Assembly: GCF_910596095.1 (NCBI RefSeq)
Contig: NC_056552.1
Coordinates: 7,669,111 to 7,733,110 of the forward strand
Direction: 5' to 3'
Origin: Thunnus maccoyii
Taxonomy: Eukaryota > Chordata > Actinopteri > Scombriformes > Scombridae
Length of the DNA: 64,000 nucleotides
This document shows, one piece after another, positions 26,873-40,460 of this stretch. The stretch's first letter is position 1, and each line of letters starts with the position of its first letter. Under the pieces are notes generated by a model that saw only the letters and a program-made list of their open reading frames with translations, was not told the DNA's origin and made no database searches. The position numbers and the translations under genes are program-made.

Positions 26873-28343
26873 AGTGGTTCCCAACCTTTTTTTTGTCCTC
26901 TGCAGTCCTGTCAGATGAATACACCTACACTACATGTCATGTTCCAGATGTATCTGTTTAATTTCAAAATTGATGTTTGTACAATATTTTTGACATAAAC
27001 TTGAACAGTAAGTGTTTAGGTCAGTTTATCAAGTTTGCATTCCTACCTCTACCATTTAGAGAGGCTGAGGTTTACCATTTATCCACTACTTTTAGCTTAT
27101 AAATTATTTTACCATTACCTTTACCTAAATTATGAATGATTTAACCATTCAAACATTACTTTTGGCTAATTATTTCAACCATTTATTCACTATGTTAAGC
27201 TTATTCGTCATTATACCATGACTTTTACATAACTATTTGAGCCATTCATCCATTACATGTAGCTATTTCAAACATTTATCCCTCAGCTACTTTTAACTAT
27301 CAATTTTAACTGCTATATGCACTAGCTACTTTGAGCTATTTAACCATTATACACTAACGGTTAACCTACTTTTAGCTTATTCGCCATTTTACCATTAAGC
27401 CACCTAACTATTTGAGCCATCTATCCATTAGCTATTTCGACTATTTATTCACTATTTTAAGATTCGTCATTTTGCCATTATTTTTACCTAAATATTGATT
27501 GATTTAACCATTACTTTGAGCTATTTCAACCATTTATCCGTTACTATTGGCTAACAATTTCAACCATTTAGCCACTATTTAAGCTTATTCATCATTTTAC
27601 CATTACTTTTACATACATATTTAAGCTATTCATCCATTACTTTTTACCAATTTCAAACATTTATCCATGACGTTTATATAATTTCAACTGTTGTATCCAC
27701 TGACTACTTTAGCTAACTATTTCAACCATGTATCCACTAACGGTAACATTTAGCTTATCATTTTACCATTCCTTTTACTTCCCACCTAATTACTTGAGCC
27801 ATTTATCCACTACTTTTAGCTAACCTGCATTATTTCAACTTTTTATCCTTTACTTTTAACTGTTTTTACCATTTATCTACTATTGTAGATAAAGGATTGT
27901 TTTTTATCCTTTAGCTTGCTTTCAACCATGTAAAGCAAGCTATAATTATTTTTTAAATCTATTTCAGCCATTTTACATAACATTAGCTATTTCAACATTT
28001 TATCCACTAATATTACTTTTACTTTACTATTTCAACTGTTTATCCATTAGTTTTAGCTATTCCAACCATTCATCCAAGACTATAAGCTTTTTTCCGCCAT
28101 ATTTTAGCTATTTTAACTGTTTATACTTTACTTTTAATGTTAGCTCATTTAACAGTTCTTAGGCTATAACTAACTAGTTTTTATGTGGGCCACTTTCAAT
28201 GGCAACATGTAGCATCAAGGTGTAGATATATATTTTTAATCAATTAAGTCATAATTTCTATATTTTTTCAGATTGGTTGAGTTAGTCCACATGGCAACTG
28301 CTGAGGGACCCCTTGGGGTAAGTACTCCTGTTTGAGAATCACT
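26873..28343. mobile_element. MITE-like element with a large internal minisatellite
   Basis: The left end AGTGGTTCCCAACC and the right end GTTTGAGAATCACT are imperfect inverted repeats (11 of 14). They are followed and preceded by GACCCC-type sequence typical of a teleost MITE family. Between them, from about 27050 to 28180, is a degenerate tandem array built on units such as TTTCAACCATTTATCCATTA, ACTTTTAGCTA and TTACCATTAC. Units are roughly 30-40 bp and poorly kept. No coding frame. Confidence 0.6.
27050..28180. repeat. Degenerate AT-rich tandem array (ACCATTTATCCACTA / TTTTAGCTA)
   Basis: CCATTTATCC, CCATTACTTTTA and AGCTATTTCAACC recur dozens of times with many substitutions and indels over about 1.1 kb. 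The start and end positions are estimates, because the outer copies fade out. Confidence 0.75.
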
Positions 28344-28971
28344 GATTTATAATATATGTGAAATGAAATACCTCATACTCACAACATCACATACATTTAT
28401 GGTTGAAACTCCTCTCAGGACTGTATGCAGTAATGGCCCATAGTACTACACTAGAGAGGCAGAGATTGACGGGCACTATGACCCAGCGGCTGCCTCCTCC
28501 ATGCAGCAGCACTCTGCCGCTACGAGAGGAGGACCAGAAATCTGCAGCTCACAGAATGAAGAGATCAAAATGATGCTGCCTGTAAAAAGGGATTAAACGT
28601 AAGCAATCTGTCGTCAGCTGCGGTAAATCCGCGGCTCATTACTGTTCTACTTTTCTGTGCAAATATTATTATTATTATTTTTTCACTGCTAATGCAATTA
28701 TCCATGAGGGTTAGGTTTGCATTGTTGTAACTGCAAGCGAGCTAATGACAGATGCATCGTGCTCACTTTCTCCGTTGCATTGGACGAGAATTGCAGCGGA
28801 TGCAAGCAGGCCTATAATACGATCTGTTGTTTTTGTTTCTCCCCATCTGCCGGTCTAGTCTGGGCGCCACCTCGCTAGAATCGGCTGCTGGTGGATAATA
28901 CAGATTTGCCAGCGGGAGTTGAGAAAGGAGACATGCCGTCGCTGAGCATCCGTTGCGACGCTTGACTGACC
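28344..28971 (+). promoter_or_regulatory. Presumed ppp1r9b promoter and 5' UTR
   Basis: This is the stretch before the spinophilin start. It turns more GC-rich and CpG-containing from about 28440 onward, as expected at a vertebrate promoter. No TATA box is obvious and the transcription start cannot be placed. A possible 3' splice site (TCTAG) lies near 28858. Confidence 0.35.
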
Positions 28972-30995
28972 ATGATGAAGACCGAATCCACATCCAAGAG
29001 CACCGGCTCTGGCTCCACGCTCAGGAGCCCATCCCCGCACAGAAACGCGTACGAGGCGGGGATGCAGGCCCTGAAACCCGTCAAAGACAATTCTGCAAAC
29101 GGGGACATGCAGGAGGGCCCCCGAGGGCGCAGGTACGGCTCCAACGTGCATCGTATTAAAAACATGTTTCAGCAGATGCAGACCACATCCCCAGCCGATG
29201 CAGAGGGAGAGGAAGGCGCCAGGAACAACGACAAAACGGTGCGCCTCTCTCTCCCCAGAGCCGGGAGCCTGAACGAGAACGTGGACCACAGCGCGCTGCT
29301 GAAGCTCGGATCCACCGTGTCCGAGCGCGTCAGCAAGTTCGACACCAAACCGGAGAACGGGCACCAGCGGGCCTCATCACCCAGCTACTCCAAGCTGCAG
29401 GAGACCCGCCGCATCTTCGAGCAGCAGCAGGAGAGACAGCAGCAGGAGAAGCTGGCCACCACCAGAGTCCTGCTGAAGACAGACAAGGCCTCAGGCTTTC
29501 AGGATGGCAGGTTGGATGTGGTGGCTCGTTTCAATGGCAGCACAGAGTCCCTTGACAGCCTGGACACCAGTGAGGCAGTGTCCCCAACAGTCAGCCAGCT
29601 CAGTGCTGTGTTTGAACGGGCAGCCGAGCTCCGGAACAACCTCCACCGCCTCTCTTCTACACCACCGCTCCCCTCCAGGGGGGGTCAGCACCAAGGTGGG
29701 TGTGTTGAACTCAAAAATAATCACAAAGAGGGTCAGTGCCTTTGCAGCAGGCAACCAGGAGGAAGAACTAGGCAATCTGAAGGACCAAGAGGGGCCTCCA
29801 AGGGGCCCCAGGGGGAGGGTGTCTCCCCCTTCTGAAAGCGTTAATGGGGGCCAAAGTGCTTCATATAGTGAATTTTCCAGTACTGTAGGGGAGCCAAACG
29901 AGCAGAGAGAAAAGACTGTTTCAGATGCAGGTGTTGAGGCCAAAGCTGAGGTCACATTTGAGGAACACTCTGGCGCCAAGCAGCCCAGCAGCAAAACACT
30001 GCAAGGTGATATCCACATCTCTGCGGAGAATGGACAAACTGCTGCTGAGAAGCAAAGCTCAAAGGGCGGCGAGATGAGGGACGGGGAGAGGGATGCAGAA
30101 GAAGAGGACGACAGGACGCTCAGAGACGACCAGTCGGGCCGCGACTCTGTGGATATCAGTACCTACAGCGCGGTCGGGGAGGACTTTGGAGGAAGCCAGG
30201 TGGATGAAGAGGAAGATGAGGGCGATGACCGCTACGAGCCCGAGTCCAGCTGTGTGGAGATTTCTGGGCTGCCTGCTGAAGAGGACCCGCCCCCTTCGAG
30301 GAAGATCCGCTTCAGCATGGAGCCCATCAAGGTGAGGAAATATGCACTGGAAAAAAAAAAACCCACATAGAATTAATATAAACAAGATATGCAAACATGA
30401 AGATGTTATCATTCAGACAAGACCCACAGTCTAATTAGGCGGTGCAGATTTGTGAATTGTAATTTTGCCCCTATTGTGGTGTGTGTTTTGAATTTTCTTC
30501 CATTCTGTGTGTCGAGAGGATGGTTGAACTTGACCTTAAAGCTTATCTGCTGCGGTACAGTGATAGCCAGCACCACTGTCAGCTGTTTTAATGAACTCAC
30601 TCAGCTTTTACCGGTGTCAGAATGATGCTGACATTTTGATTTTACCCTGTTTCAACATGGGGCTTTGCACATTACTAACACCCTCCCTCCACAGTAGCCA
30701 GTTGCTAACGGATGGCCCTGCATTCCAACTGTGCAGCTGACATGGGCCCCAAAAGAGCCACTATGTAGATACTTATCTGAAATGCAGTGGAAGCTGCCTC
30801 TGTAAATAATTGCTGGTGGAAGAGGAACAGAAAGGGCCAGGATAATTAGACCTGTTTTTTTTTTTAGAGATGTGGATACTCTGCTGTGACCAATGAAAGG
30901 TCAGCGTACAGTGTAGGGGGAGCTGAGTGTTTTTGTGTGTTTGAGTATAGAGGAAGTGAGTAAAAAGACTGTGATCTCCTCTTGGGCCAGTCCGA

Positions 30996-31037
<42 letters not shown>

Positions 31038-34000
31038 TATGAGGAGGAGGAGGTAGTGTTGATTCTTAGTGTCTGGGGGTGGTGTAATGATCCGAAGAAG
31101 AGCATCAGATCCTCTCCAGCTCAGTCTCGCTGCTCTGCTCTGCCTTTAGGTCTGTCTCCGCCAGCTGAAGTGGGCCCTGACATTGTGCATCACACACATT
31201 CCCTCACGCAGAAAGCCATTTCAGTGACTAAGGGCTCCTGTCCTGTATTGTGACCAGTCAAGTCGAAAGTTGCTTGTGCTCTCTCCCCATCATTGCACAT
31301 TGTCCAGTTGTGCATATTCAATAGAGCCTGAGCCTGAGAGTTTTTTAAAAAAAACCAAACAGATAATGACAAATAGGCTGATTTCTCCTTTTTTCAACAA
31401 CATAAAGAAAATACTCAAATTTGGCTATAAAAGAGTATCAACTGACGCAAAATGATTTAGAGCTGAACAGGGAATTTCAAAGGAATAGTTTGATGCTTTG
31501 AGAAAATACACATATTTGCTTTCTTGCTGAAAGTTAGACGAGATTGATGCCACTCTCATGTCTTTATGGTAAATAGGAAGCTACAGCCAGAAGTTGGTTA
31601 GCTTAGCTTAGCACAAAGACTGGAAACAGGAGGAAACAGCTAGCCTGGCTCCATCTAAAGGAAAACTAAATCAGAAAACCAGCTCCTCTAAAGCTATTTC
31701 AAAAGATGTCAAACTATTCCTTTAATATCTAACTAGCCTATCTAAGATGATGGTATGTATGTGTGTTTAAATGTGGATCCTGAAAACATATTTTATCAGC
31801 TCTCTTAGTGAGAGTGACGTCCTACATTTAAACATTATTTTCTGCCAGTGTTCGAACTGTTTCGGTCATTTCACATCAGAGGTTTCTGCGTTTCTCTCTG
31901 CTCGTATGGTTTGAAGAGACTGAGGCTCACTTGTTAAAAATGTGATGTCACGTAATTCTTTGCACAAATCGGGATTAAGCAACATTCAAATCAGAATCTG
32001 ATGACAGCTGATGGGTTGTCAGTCTGGGTCGTCACTGTCAGTCAAATCCGATCAGTCCACATCTATAGTCTCCTGATGAAGCAGCTTACCAGAGTTTGAG
32101 TGTGAAATTCTTAATAATCTTTAAACTTTGATTACTGTTTATTTATGTTGCTCTGCGTCATAGAGAAGCAAAAAAATCTACAATCTAACATTTGTGACTA
32201 AACAACCAAACTGAATTTTATTATTTATCATTAAGTTACAATTTAATCACATTTTTGATACTTTAACAGCTGATTGTAATTGAAGTGGTTTAATTCTGAT
32301 GGCTGCACTGAAATATGTGGTGTCACATTTTTGCAGCAGAGCCCCATCCACCTCAAACTAGAGAGAAACCCACAGGCAAAATAAATACAGTATAGCTAAG
32401 GTGAAACCAACTGTGTTCTAACTTCGGCATATGATAGTGTGTTTATGAGGGTCCCCGTCGCTCATATGCACTATTTTTGTGATTGGCAGTTGATGGTGGA
32501 AAAAGACGCAAACAGTGAGGGTTACGAAATATTCATAGCTTTGCAAATGTTTCTATGAGGAAGGAAGTGCATTCAACACGCGCCAAGGATGGACACCATG
32601 AGTTTTGTTGAGAAACGATGAAAGTACATGAAAACTCCTCAGGGTACCGTTAAATCTTAAATAATATCTGTAAATAAAAACAAATAAATGTTTTCAAGCT
32701 TGAATGAAGAAACATAAGAGTGAGAAATGCAGCCTTTAAAGCGTTTATGTACAGTAATTTCTATGAGCGTGTGTGCCAATTATATGCAAATACTCTTATA
32801 TCTGTGATAAGCCAATACTAGGCTTTAATATCCACCCAATGTTTGGATCATACAGACTGTGTCCGCCATGCTGAAAATCCCATCAATCCCATATAAATCA
32901 TGTCTGAGCTCAGTATGCCATTGTAATGCAGGAAGAAAAAGGAAGAAAAAAAAAAAACAAAACAGACTTCTATCACATTATTTTATCCTCAGGAGATCAA
33001 AGATGGCTACCCGGAGGAAGCATTATGTATGGTGTGATAAAGAAGTCGTAACTCATAGGCTTTGATGAAAAGCAAAATTTGGTTGTGACCCTGCAGCCAT
33101 CATCGGAGAATAACCTCCTACTGAGTCCTTTCACACTGTATCAGTGTGGCCTTTGTTATGGAGATTGATGCAGGGGTGGATGAGAGTAAAGAGGAGGGGG
33201 GGGGGGGTAGTGAGGTCAAATGGGAGGGGCATTATTATGCAGCTCAAATGTCATGCGACTGTATAACTGCCAGCTCTTAAGTCACAGTGTCAGTTGGTTT
33301 CTCTCCCAAACAGGAAGTGCCCATTTTTAGTGCATATTTCCCCTCTGTGCAACAATTCAGCTTTTGGCCACAATTAAGTCTTGTTGTGGTGATGGCGGTT
33401 GGACGTCTGGGCGCATGTCTTTCTTTGTCCCCCGATTTTACACCGAACACTTCTCACTGTCTGTCTGTCTAGCTGTCTCCGTCCTCCTCGAACTGGCAAA
33501 AATAGCATTTCTGCTTCGGGTAGAGTTCACACTAGACCCTTTGTTTGCTCCTCCTGACACTTTTTCTCTCGCTCCTTCTTTTTTTCCCTTTCGCTCTTTG
33601 TCACCAGTCTCCTACTGTTAGTAAAAATAGCAGCATTGTTATCGTCACAGACTTGCCTTGCTTTTCAGGGCCACCTCCTCGCCGAACACAGGAAGCGGCC
33701 TCTCATGTCTTAATTATTCGTTGAGCTTGTTTGTTTTGGCTTCACGTTATATCAGTTCAGTATCAGTATACTACTGTGTTTCATGATGTAGTCATGCCAT
33801 GATTTTTAATTATTTATCCTTTTGTTAGAGGAGAGCTTTTTTTTTAAAAAAAGCGTAAGATAATCTCCATTTGATTTGTGCTGTGTTCCCCCCAAACTAG
33901 AAATAATCAGATTTATTTTTCATGCACCAGAATCACCTTGCTCACTCATCACCTTGCCTACTCTAATACTTTTTACCCCCCCCCATCACCACCGTCACAC

Positions 34001-37000
34001 ACACACACACACACACTTTCTTGTGGGTTTCTGCTACCTACGCAACTCTGAACAGCAGTCCTGCCAGCCTGCTCAAAGAACACCTATGATTTTCTTTCAC
34101 ACTGTGTCATTAACACAAACAATGACTGTTCTCATACAGTAATAATCTGAAGGTGTTGAATTTTGACAAAAACAGACAGAGGAATATCATTTTTTTTTAA
34201 GGTTACTGTCACAAACTGCAACATAGAGAACATTAATGGCCAAAATGCAACCATCGGTTTGTGTTATAGCTCGGGTCAGCCATCGAGGAAGTACCCAGGG
34301 AGAGGTAATGCATCACCATATGTCAAGGTATCCTCAAACTGTCTATTACTTAGACTCAGCGGTCCTGCAGTATTTCATACAGTGCATTACTCACAGTGAG
34401 GAGGGGTGGGAGACCAGACAGATTATCAGCAAGGTCACACTGCCCCACTTCTCAGTCCTGCAGTGGTGGTGGTGGGTTGCACGCATTTGCATGATGTGCC
34501 TGCAGTTACAGTTACTGCAACAGGCCGTGTTATGAAATGTCTCGGTCATGATGTCTGAGAGCGGTTTTGTCTCGTCTGCCATAATCATGTCAGGCTTGGG
34601 AAAAAAAACAAAACAATAGACGCTGGTTACAGTGATCTGTGAGGCTGCACCTGTATGGAGCGGTGAAGGTTTCCATCTTCAGTTTTACAGCTTGTCTAGT
34701 TGTGATAATACTGCATGGATCCCCAGGGATGAGAAATTAAAGGATAAGGATGATGCTATTCTGTATTTTTCTTATTGTCAATACCAAGACTAAAACCAGC
34801 AATGTGTTAGTCCGGCTCTCAAGACTATCCTGTGTGTGGCGCTACAAGCCTCAAGCTGATTTGTTCCAACTTAAGACTCAAATCCTTTAAAAACAGGTTA
34901 CAAATACATACTTTCATCTTTAATAAAAAACAGTTAATAATTTCCTTTAACAGCTGGGCCATGTAGATTTAAACAAACATTACTCAAATTTGAGTAAACA
35001 TGCATTTGTCGGGACTACTTTCAGATGCAAAACTATACAAATAATTAACTTCAGTCGCCATTCATGGCAATGAGGGAAGATGTCACCCAGTGCAACAGTG
35101 TTGTTAATAGTTTTGGGACTTTTGGTTTTGGTATTTTCATGGGATTTGTTTACAGTAACAAAAATATAGAATATACTTACAAAAAAAGCCAGAGAGGAAG
35201 GTATAGATATAATAACTATACAAAATAACTAAAAAACTATATATATTGTAATAACCTCGACCTGTATATACGTCAACGTGCTTATATGCAAAGCAATTTA
35301 ACATGTATATACATATAAAAAAATTAAATACATAGAAAATGTATAAAATGCCTCCTCCTATTCACAAGGTAGGATTGTGAATTGGAGGAGTCATAGTAAA
35401 TATAGTAAATTATAAAATACAATGACTACAATGTAAAAAAGATAATATGAATAACAATATATATCAAGTTTACAGTGATATACAATAAACATATAAAACA
35501 TCATATAGTTATATAGTTGCTGTATCATTCCACATATTATAGCGTTATTCAGTCCTCTGTGGCTGACCTTATTATGCTGCCGTGTCTCTCCCCAGGGTCA
35601 GTGCTAAGCCTAAACATGACTGCTGACCAAAGACTGGCCTGCCAAAATAGACAGGCTCTGGTGCCATGCAACCGTTACTATGACAAACCCATCATATCCA
35701 TTTTATTGGCTGGGGTAGAGTGGTCCAACGTGATGGCAGCCAGGGCCACATCCTTATTTTCTGCCTGCGTGTTGCACATCTGGGATCTGGATTAACCCCC
35801 AATTTTAGGAGGATTTAGAAGCAATTACCTGCCACTTCGGCTCTGGACATTTGTAACCTGTGGTGGTTGGGAAAGTAATTAATGGTGGTGTTTTTGAGCT
35901 GTTGAAGAGGAAAAGTGCAATCATTATGGCTTCTTTGGGTCTACGAATGTGTTATGACAGTGTGATTAAGCATCACCCATACATTCTGGCTCTAACAGGC
36001 TATATCATGTAATAGTGGATTATAATTGCAGTGAGACTCCCTAAGATTGTAGGAGCAGCCATTTATTTATGCATGTTAATCACTTTAATTCACTTCAGAA
36101 TTCACAATCAAGGTAAAAACAAGGCAGCAACCTCCAGGGCTGCAAAATGAAGCCAACGCCGAAGTGCCAAAAACTGCAGTTCCTCAAATGGCAACTTGAA
36201 GCTGGCTCCAAAAGCGAGTCAATCCCCATAGACCCCCATGTTAGAATGCCTAACTTTACAGCAGAAATAATATAATAATGTTTATAGCCTGGTAGAAAAA
36301 ATGGTTTTGGTCTCTATAGCTAATTTCCCTGTTCATGACAACTGTACAGGGGGTGAATTTTTATATAACTCACCTGTTTAAATTTTATGAAGGCTTAAAG
36401 TTATGCATAATTAAGGGTGTGGCTGCTTTGAGTGACAGATGGGTGCTGTCACAAACATTGGTTATGTAACGTAACTATGGCGTAACCCCAGATTCACAGA
36501 GTATTGGTGTAGCTGTAGCGAGCCGTAGCCGTCGCTATTTCAGTGTGTTTTCAGTTCATGAAAGTTAATAATAAGATTTTGGTCGCCTAAAAAGTCTTGT
36601 TCAGCGTTTGGTTGTACTAAAAGACCCTCTAGGGAGTCAGATGCTCAGTTTTTTCCAGTAAGTACATTTTGTTTTAATGGTTTTAAACCTGTTTTTCACT
36701 AGCATGAATTATCATTAGCATTATCACAGTTAACCATAGACTGTAAATGCACCGTGCTAACTAAGTTAGCAGCTGGCAGCTAGCAGCTAGCATTAGGGTC
36801 AGCTCCACCCTCTTGTCCAAATATGGTCACTTTTGGCTCCAAAAATTCAAGATGGCGACTGTAAAAATGCAAACTTGAGTCTTCAAAACGGGAGTCTGTC
36901 ACTACTGGATTTCAGTCAGCCGTGGTTTTGAGTCTGGCAATGCTATCTTGGACACATAGGTATGGCAACACCACTTGGACAAATCACTTGTTGTCACTAC

Positions 37001-40000
37001 AGGATTTGAGTCTGTCAACTGTGGATTTTACATGTATTTTTCACAGAATAAGAGTTATTACATAAAAGGTTTGGTTCATATTCAAATTCTTTGGCAAAAT
37101 GCAAAACTGTACTCATTAAGTAATGTGCTTGAATATCTTTGTTTGAGCTCCCCCCCATATATTGATATAAAAAATAAAACAAATAAAAAAAAAAACATGC
37201 GCACACACACAGTGTGATGTGATCTTTTGAAATGTAATGGAGATGGTTACTGAGTTAATTACTCTGTTCCTACATGAACCAAACATTTTTATATAATAAC
37301 TCATATTCTGTGAAAAATGTGCATAAAATCCACGGTTGACACTCTGATCGTGTAGTGACAGACTCAAATCCTGTAGTGACAACGTGTGGTTTGTCCAAGG
37401 GGTGTTGCCATACCTGGCTGTCCAAGATGGCGGATCCGCACGTGCACGCACGAATCAAATCCACGGTTGACTCAAATCCTGTAGTGGCAGAGTCCAGCGG
37501 GTGATGTCATGGTTACTACTATTAATTATTAACAGTCTATGGGTAAAAACAGAGAATAGCAGTGCAGCTGGAAGAAGCTGACGTGCCAGAAAAATGTTGG
37601 AACAACAGCAAGAATTATGTGAATAATGAAAACGATGGAAAGTTGGGTGCTACAGAATGTGGAGAGACAGAGTGGAAACTGTTGTGAAAAAACCAGTGGC
37701 ACCACCCCCACACACATCCTATTGGCTGGATCCAAAATTAGATCTGTTTTTGGAGAGTCAAGAGGGAAAGAAACACAGCAGTTGACATGCTGCTGTGGGC
37801 TGTGGGGGGTGGGGGTGGGTGTATTGACTCCCTAGTTAAAACCACCACAGCTTTAGTCCATCACATCCTAGCTAGGGGGCCATCAAGATGGAACCACACT
37901 GTAGGAGAACAGAAGCCTTGAGACCAGCTCTATCATTTAGCCATCTCTCTGTCACGACAACTGCATTGTAAAATGGTAGTTGTCACTTACTGGCTTTTTT
38001 AAATACCTTTTACAGTCCCAAGTGGGTGCTCTTTATAGACACAAACACAATCTGTTAGCTGGTGAGTGGCTCTAGCTAGCTGCCCACAGAGCTTTTGTAG
38101 GACATCCCAGGCAGCTAGTAGCAGAGGGAGGGAGGAAGGGAGTTTCCTGGCCATCTGTTAGCTCCTCTGACCTACTATCTGCCACAACTGGAACAGCGTC
38201 CTTCTCCAGCCCTGCCCACCCCCACCGCCCTGCCTTTAATCCCAATGTTTGTCTTCCAAAGATAGCCACCTCACTGTTCAAGGAGTTCATCTACTACTCT
38301 GCATACTTAGGTCAGGTTGGGGTGAGAGGTTGCATCATGCGGGATCCCATTAGTGTGTCTGCCCTGCGTGGAATTATCTCACAGAAGAAGGGAGAAAATC
38401 TTCTTTGGAAAGTGAAAGTGTTAATTCTACTGTATGTCATACATGATTGTAGCCTGGTCTGCATCACGGCACCGCTCCCGAAACTTGCCCCAGGGCTGCG
38501 GGTCACGACACACATCCGACCACGGCTGTGTTTTTCCAGTGCCACGTTAAACGCTGCTGAACCTCGTTTTGATTGTCTTCAGTGTTGTGGGCGTAAAAAT
38601 GAGGGCACCACAAGCTACCAGCTGTGGCCTCTTGATCTTTAAACTCAAGGAGTGGAGCGGCGCCACGTGAGAGCGTCACACTGGGCATGCAGGCTTGTGA
38701 TGCACTGTTGTTGTTTTATGCTCTGTTACTTATGATACAAACAGTGTATTTTGTGTGTCTGTAATCCACATTCTGCTAATCCCTCTAAATACAAAGGTAA
38801 CCTAAATCAAAAGCCATTAGACTTCAGTGCTGATGTCAACTGAAACTGCAGTTTGAATAATGGTTATTTTCATTCATTAATCTTTTGATTACTTTTTCAA
38901 TGAATCATTTAGTCTATTAAAATATCAAAAAATATGGTAAATATGGTATCATAATTTACTAGAGCCTGCATTAAAGTTCTCAAATTGCTCACCAACGGTT
39001 GAAAACCCTAAAGATATTCAATTTACTGTTATATGAAACAGAAAAGGTGCAACAGTTACTCACATTTGAGGGGCTAGAGTGTAAATGTAACTGCTTGGCA
39101 ATTTTGCCTGATAAATTACTTAATAATTGACTGATATCAACATTGTTGTCAGTTATACGAATAGTTAATAGTAACATTTTGGCAAATATGCTTATTACCA
39201 CTCTCAAATCCTTGCAGCTGGTTAGTTTAGCTTAGCTTAGCATAAAGACCAGAAATAGGGGGGAGCAGCTAGCACTGGCTCTCTCTGGAGGTAGCAACAT
39301 CCACCCACCAGCAACTTTATAGCTCACTAATTAATAAATTACATCTTGTTTGTTTAATCTATATAAAAAACTAAGTGTAAAAACGTCACATGGTGGTTTT
39401 ATGGGTGGTTATATATGCCCAGACTATTTCTTGGGCAGGCACAGTGACCGGAAGTGTGACAGGAAGTTATTGTGTGAATTATTAGTGAGCTTTAGCGGTA
39501 GGAAGATTTTGTTACCTTTGGACAGAGCCATATTTTCCAAAGTGTCAAAATAAGTACTTAAATTTTATGTCTGTGAATTGGTTAATCATTTCAGCACCAA
39601 ATATTAAAGTCACATGATTTTCAGTAAATTCCTTATCAGAATCAGAAACTGGTTTATTGCCAAGTAGGTTTGCACATACAAGGAATTTGCCTTGATGTTG
39701 ATAATATTCATTGTAAAGAAATTCACTTATAAAAATGGCATCATTAACAGAATAGTTTGACCCGAGCTAAACTCGAAAGCAGCATGTAATTTTTACGCTA
39801 GAGTTTGAGGAAAAAAAAATCCGACCACATCATCACTTGTGTGAACAGACAGTGATTTGGCTCACGGCCATAGCATTGTAAACCCTATTCCTATGGGTGA
39901 GGAAGGCTTAAAAGTAGGCGCAGAGGCTTGTACAGTGTTCAATGATGCATGAAAATACAATAATACTGAATAAATCTCAGAGAGGAGGGGCTGGTTACAT

Positions 40001-40420
40001 TTCAAAGGCACTGTCAAAACTGACAAGCTCTTTACTGTGGGGTTGCCAGGGAGACGGGGCCTATATGACTGCAGGGTAGCACTGAAGCTACGAGATGCTA
40101 CTTTGTAACGCAGATGGACGCGCCAAACGTCCGAGAAAGAGTGCGAGAGATGCACGGAATAAAGTAAAGAAAGACTCAAGAAAAAAGGTGTTAAAATGTT
40201 GCAGCAGTGAGAGGAAAAAAAAGGGATTATTAAGTAAGTATAGAAGTACAGAAATTCAATCAAATAAATCAAAGAATGTGTAAGAGGAGAGTGTCCAGCG
40301 CTGAATTAGTGTGGCTACTTGAGCATGCAAGGTGGTGCATGCATAATCATCTTGGAAGACTGAAAGTGAGGCTTTTAAAGACTCCGCTTACTCTCTCTCC
40401 CTCTGTGTGTGTGTGTGTTT

Positions 40421-40460
<40 letters not shown>

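Noticed and set aside
28855-30018. Long open frames on the - strand over ppp1r9b exon 1
   Set aside because: GC-rich complement of a coding exon; no recognisable domain.
35517-35795. 92-aa frame in ppp1r9b intron 1
   Set aside because: No recognised motif and no convincing splice-site pairing; chance frame.
38322-38642. 106-aa frame in ppp1r9b intron 1
   Set aside because: No homology recognised and overlapping frames on both strands; treated as chance.
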